From Porticoccaceae bacterium (GTDB lineage: Bacteria; Pseudomonadota; Gammaproteobacteria; Pseudomonadales; Porticoccaceae), in the NCBI GenBank assembly GCA_003491845.1, contig DNBN01000085.1:2435-10524 (forward strand): a stretch of DNA of 8,090 bases, given 5' to 3'. Numbering within the stretch: the stretch's first letter is position 1; the number at the start of each line of letters is the position of its first letter. The notes beneath the pieces were generated by a model, which saw only the letters and a list, made by a program, of their open reading frames with translations, ran no database searches and was not told the DNA's origin. Position numbers and translations under genes: made by a program. This document shows positions 6,637 to 8,090 of this stretch, in pieces.

Positions 6637-7186
6637 AAAAGTAGCTTTTACTGCGATGGAACATGCGACCCGTTGCGACTATGATTTAGTTTTTGAGCAT
6701 GATGCAGAAAATATTCAAGGCCAAGCTGATCGTGTGATTGAATGGCTAAAAAGTATGGGTGGTGATTCACCTTACAAAATAAGTCGTTTAGATCACTGTT
6801 TGCAGACGGCAACCAGAGCAGCAAGAGATGGAGCAGACGAGGAAACGGTAATTTGCGCACTATTACACGACATTGGCGATGTAATTTGCCCGGCAAATCA
6901 CTCTCAAGCGGCGGCCGCTCTCTTGAGGCCCTATGTCAGCGAAAAGAACTATTGGGTAGTGCTTCATCATGGGCTTTTTCAGGGTTATTATTGGATGCAT
7001 CACTATGACCAGGATCGTCGCACTAGGGATCAACATAGCAACAGTCCTTATTACCAAGCTTGTATTGATTTTTGTGCCAACTGGGATCAAGCTTCTTTTG
7101 ACCCTGACTACGACAGTTTGCCACTTGCGCATTTTGAACCGATGGTGCATCGATTGTTCGCGCGACAGGCCGACTCGTACGTATAG
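6629..7186 (+). CDS. HD-domain protein, probable mixed-valent diiron oxygenase (PhnZ/MIOX-like)
   Basis: This 185-residue protein has an HD domain over most of its length. The ligand series matches the PhnZ/myo-inositol oxygenase pattern, not only that of HD phosphohydrolases: His56 (RLDHCLQ), His80-Asp81 (LLHDIGD), His91 (ANHSQ), His113 or His114 (VLHHGLF) and Asp153 (NWDQ). Enzymes of that group use a mixed-valent Fe(II)/Fe(III) pair and O2 to cleave a C-C or C-P bond next to a hydroxylated carbon. The partner dioxygenase directly upstream could make such a hydroxyl. The PhnZ lysine that binds phosphonate (Lys108, 'NAKRYL') aligns with Phe or Gln here, and PhnZ His62 aligns with Asp84 of HDIGD, so a phosphonate substrate is not favoured. 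The sequence resembles a widespread signal-less family often annotated simply as 'HD domain protein' or 'phosphohydrolase'. The oxygenase role is inference from ligands and pairing; hydrolase activity is the main alternative. Confidence 0.87.
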   Translation: MSKKVAFTAMEHATRCDYDLVFEHDAENIQGQADRVIEWLKSMGGDSPYKISRLDHCLQTATRAARDGADEETVICALLHDIGDVICPANHSQAAAALLRPYVSEKNYWVVLHHGLFQGYYWMHHYDQDRRTRDQHSNSPYYQACIDFCANWDQASFDPDYDSLPLAHFEPMVHRLFARQADSYV

Positions 7187-7250
7187 AAAGACAATTTTAA
7201 CACTCCATCCTGTATCAGAACTTTTTTGATCGCTCGGTGGCATTCCAAAA

Positions 7251-7257
7251 GGAAGGA
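7251..7257 (+). promoter_or_regulatory. Ribosome binding site that supports a TTG start for the ABC exporter
   Basis: GGAAGGA, preceded by AAAA, ends 5 bases before TTG at 7263. No ATG or GTG lies at a suitable distance in the same frame. The next in-frame ATG, at 7320, has no comparable site. Confidence 0.6.
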
Positions 7258-7262
7258 CTAAC

Positions 7263-8090
7263 TTGGCGAATAACGATACAGGCCAGAAATTGGCTGGGGC
7301 CAATCCTAGTAAGCAATTTATGCTCAGTCAGCTGCGTGGGTTTCTTCGACCCTACCGCGCTCAGATCATGGTTTTTGTGGTGGCATTGCTCATTGCTGCC
7401 GCGGTCACCCTGTCTATTGGGCAGGGATTGCGACTCATGATTGATCATGGATTTGTCGGCCGCTCACTTGACAATTTGACTCTAGCGATTTTCGTGGTCA
7501 TGGCCATGGCGGTGGTTATGGCTGTGGCTACCTCTGTCCGTTTTTACATGATTTCTTGGCTTGGTGAGAGAGTCAGTGCTGATATTCGCTCGGCGGTCTT
7601 TAACCACATAATCGAGCTTCATCCAGCATTTTTTGAGACTAATCGTAGTGGCGATATCATGTCTCGTTTGACTGCCGACACAACACTGTTGCAGTCCATT
7701 ATTGGCTCGTCGTTGTCCATTGCGTTGCGCAGTGCCATCAGCTCCAGTGGCGCGCTGATTATGCTATTTGTGACTAATGCCGCTCTCTCATTGATCGTAA
7801 TTTTCACCTTACCGCTGGTTTTAATACCCATATTATACTTTGGTCGCAAGGTTCGTACGCTGTCGCGGCAGAGTCAGGATTCGGTGGCCAGTGTCGGGTC
7901 TTATGCTGGAGAGGTGATTCAACACATCAAAACGGTTCAGAGCTTCACTCAAGAGCCATTGGAGAGGAAAGCTTTTTCTTCCGAGGTTGAGCGTGCCTTT
8001 GGTGTGGCGAAAAAACGTATCGCTCAGCGATCAGCATTGACAGTAATGGTCATTTTGGCAGTTTTTAGTGCACTCAGTGCCATGCTATGG
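7263..8090 (+). CDS. ABC exporter, transmembrane half, MsbA-related (3' end outside window)
   Basis: The frame from TTG at 7263 is open to the window edge, giving 276 residues of an ABC-type exporter membrane domain. A short cytoplasmic N-terminus (1-33) leads to membrane segments near 35-53, 74-94 and a hairpin at about 160-194, with another beginning near 260. The long cytoplasmic loop carries SWLGERVSADIRSAVF (98-113) and FFETNRSGDIMSRLTAD (123-139), and the second has GEVIQHIKTVQSF (216-228); these are coupling-region signatures of ABC_membrane (type IV exporter) proteins. RPYR...GQGLRLMIDHGF (29-64) resembles the proteobacterial 'MsbA-related' permease/ATPase fusion group (TIGR02204). 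If so, the missing part is the C-terminal ATPase domain. These are inner-membrane exporters of lipid or hydrophobic compounds, substrate unknown. The gene starts 76 bases after the HD gene with no clear terminator between, so read-through is possible, but a functional link is not implied. Confidence 0.88.
   Translation, partial: MANNDTGQKLAGANPSKQFMLSQLRGFLRPYRAQIMVFVVALLIAAAVTLSIGQGLRLMIDHGFVGRSLDNLTLAIFVVMAMAVVMAVATSVRFYMISWLGERVSADIRSAVFNHIIELHPAFFETNRSGDIMSRLTADTTLLQSIIGSSLSIALRSAISSSGALIMLFVTNAALSLIVIFTLPLVLIPILYFGRKVRTLSRQSQDSVASVGSYAGEVIQHIKTVQSFTQEPLERKAFSSEVERAFGVAKKRIAQRSALTVMVILAVFSALSAMLW

Noticed and set aside
5494..7186. Naming the pair tmpA/tmpB or phnY/phnZ
   Set aside because: The architecture matches, but the cage and phosphonate-contact residues appear different, so those symbols would claim a substrate that the sequence does not support.
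6244..7303. Minus-strand and alternate-frame open frames across the dioxygenase and HD genes
   Set aside because: Both real genes carry full catalytic motifs in the plus frame; the others have low-complexity or unlikely composition.
7215..7849. Open frames on both strands over the last gene (7237-7440 +, 7215-7448 -, 7619-7849 -)
   Set aside because: The frame from TTG 7263 encodes a clear ABC exporter membrane domain through the whole stretch, so these are shadows.

Overview
The window looks like part of a marine-type gammaproteobacterial chromosome. This rests on moderately AT-rich DNA, a large TonB-dependent receptor, a DUF6482-type small protein, a YtcJ-like lipoprotein amidohydrolase, a YkuD-domain enzyme with no signal peptide, and the start of an MsbA-related ABC exporter. 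The lineage is inferred from the gene families only. No rRNA, tRNA, CRISPR array or insertion sequence was seen.

Layout. Bases 1-169 are a leader with no convincing gene. At 170-706 (+) lies a small YkuD-domain enzyme that lacks an export signal. It converges on a 704-residue TonB-dependent receptor (733-2847, -), which is followed on the same strand by a 99-residue DUF6482-like protein (2921-3220, -). A divergent control region of about 326 bases (3221-3546) leads to a lipoprotein amidohydrolase (3547-5268, +). After a 225-base gap with a candidate extended -10 promoter come two overlapping genes: a 2-oxoglutarate/Fe(II) dioxygenase of the gamma-butyrobetaine hydroxylase-like class (5494-6636, +) and an HD-domain protein with the ligand set of mixed-valent diiron oxygenases (6629-7186, +). 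The window ends inside an ABC exporter that starts at a TTG codon (7263 onward, +).

How the genes may work together. The most interesting unit is the dioxygenase/HD pair. Its architecture matches PhnY/PhnZ and TmpA/TmpB, in which one iron enzyme hydroxylates the carbon next to a leaving group and a diiron HD enzyme then cleaves that bond. Here the iron, zinc and 2-oxoglutarate ligands of the first enzyme and the diiron ligands of the second are all present. The residues that hold the trimethylammonium group in gamma-butyrobetaine hydroxylase, and those that hold the phosphonate in PhnZ, look substituted. The pair is therefore best read as a hydroxylate-then-cleave catabolic module of unknown substrate. 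The receptor and the lipoprotein amidohydrolase could supply and trim a substrate at the cell surface, but a link between them and the pair is only a guess from proximity.
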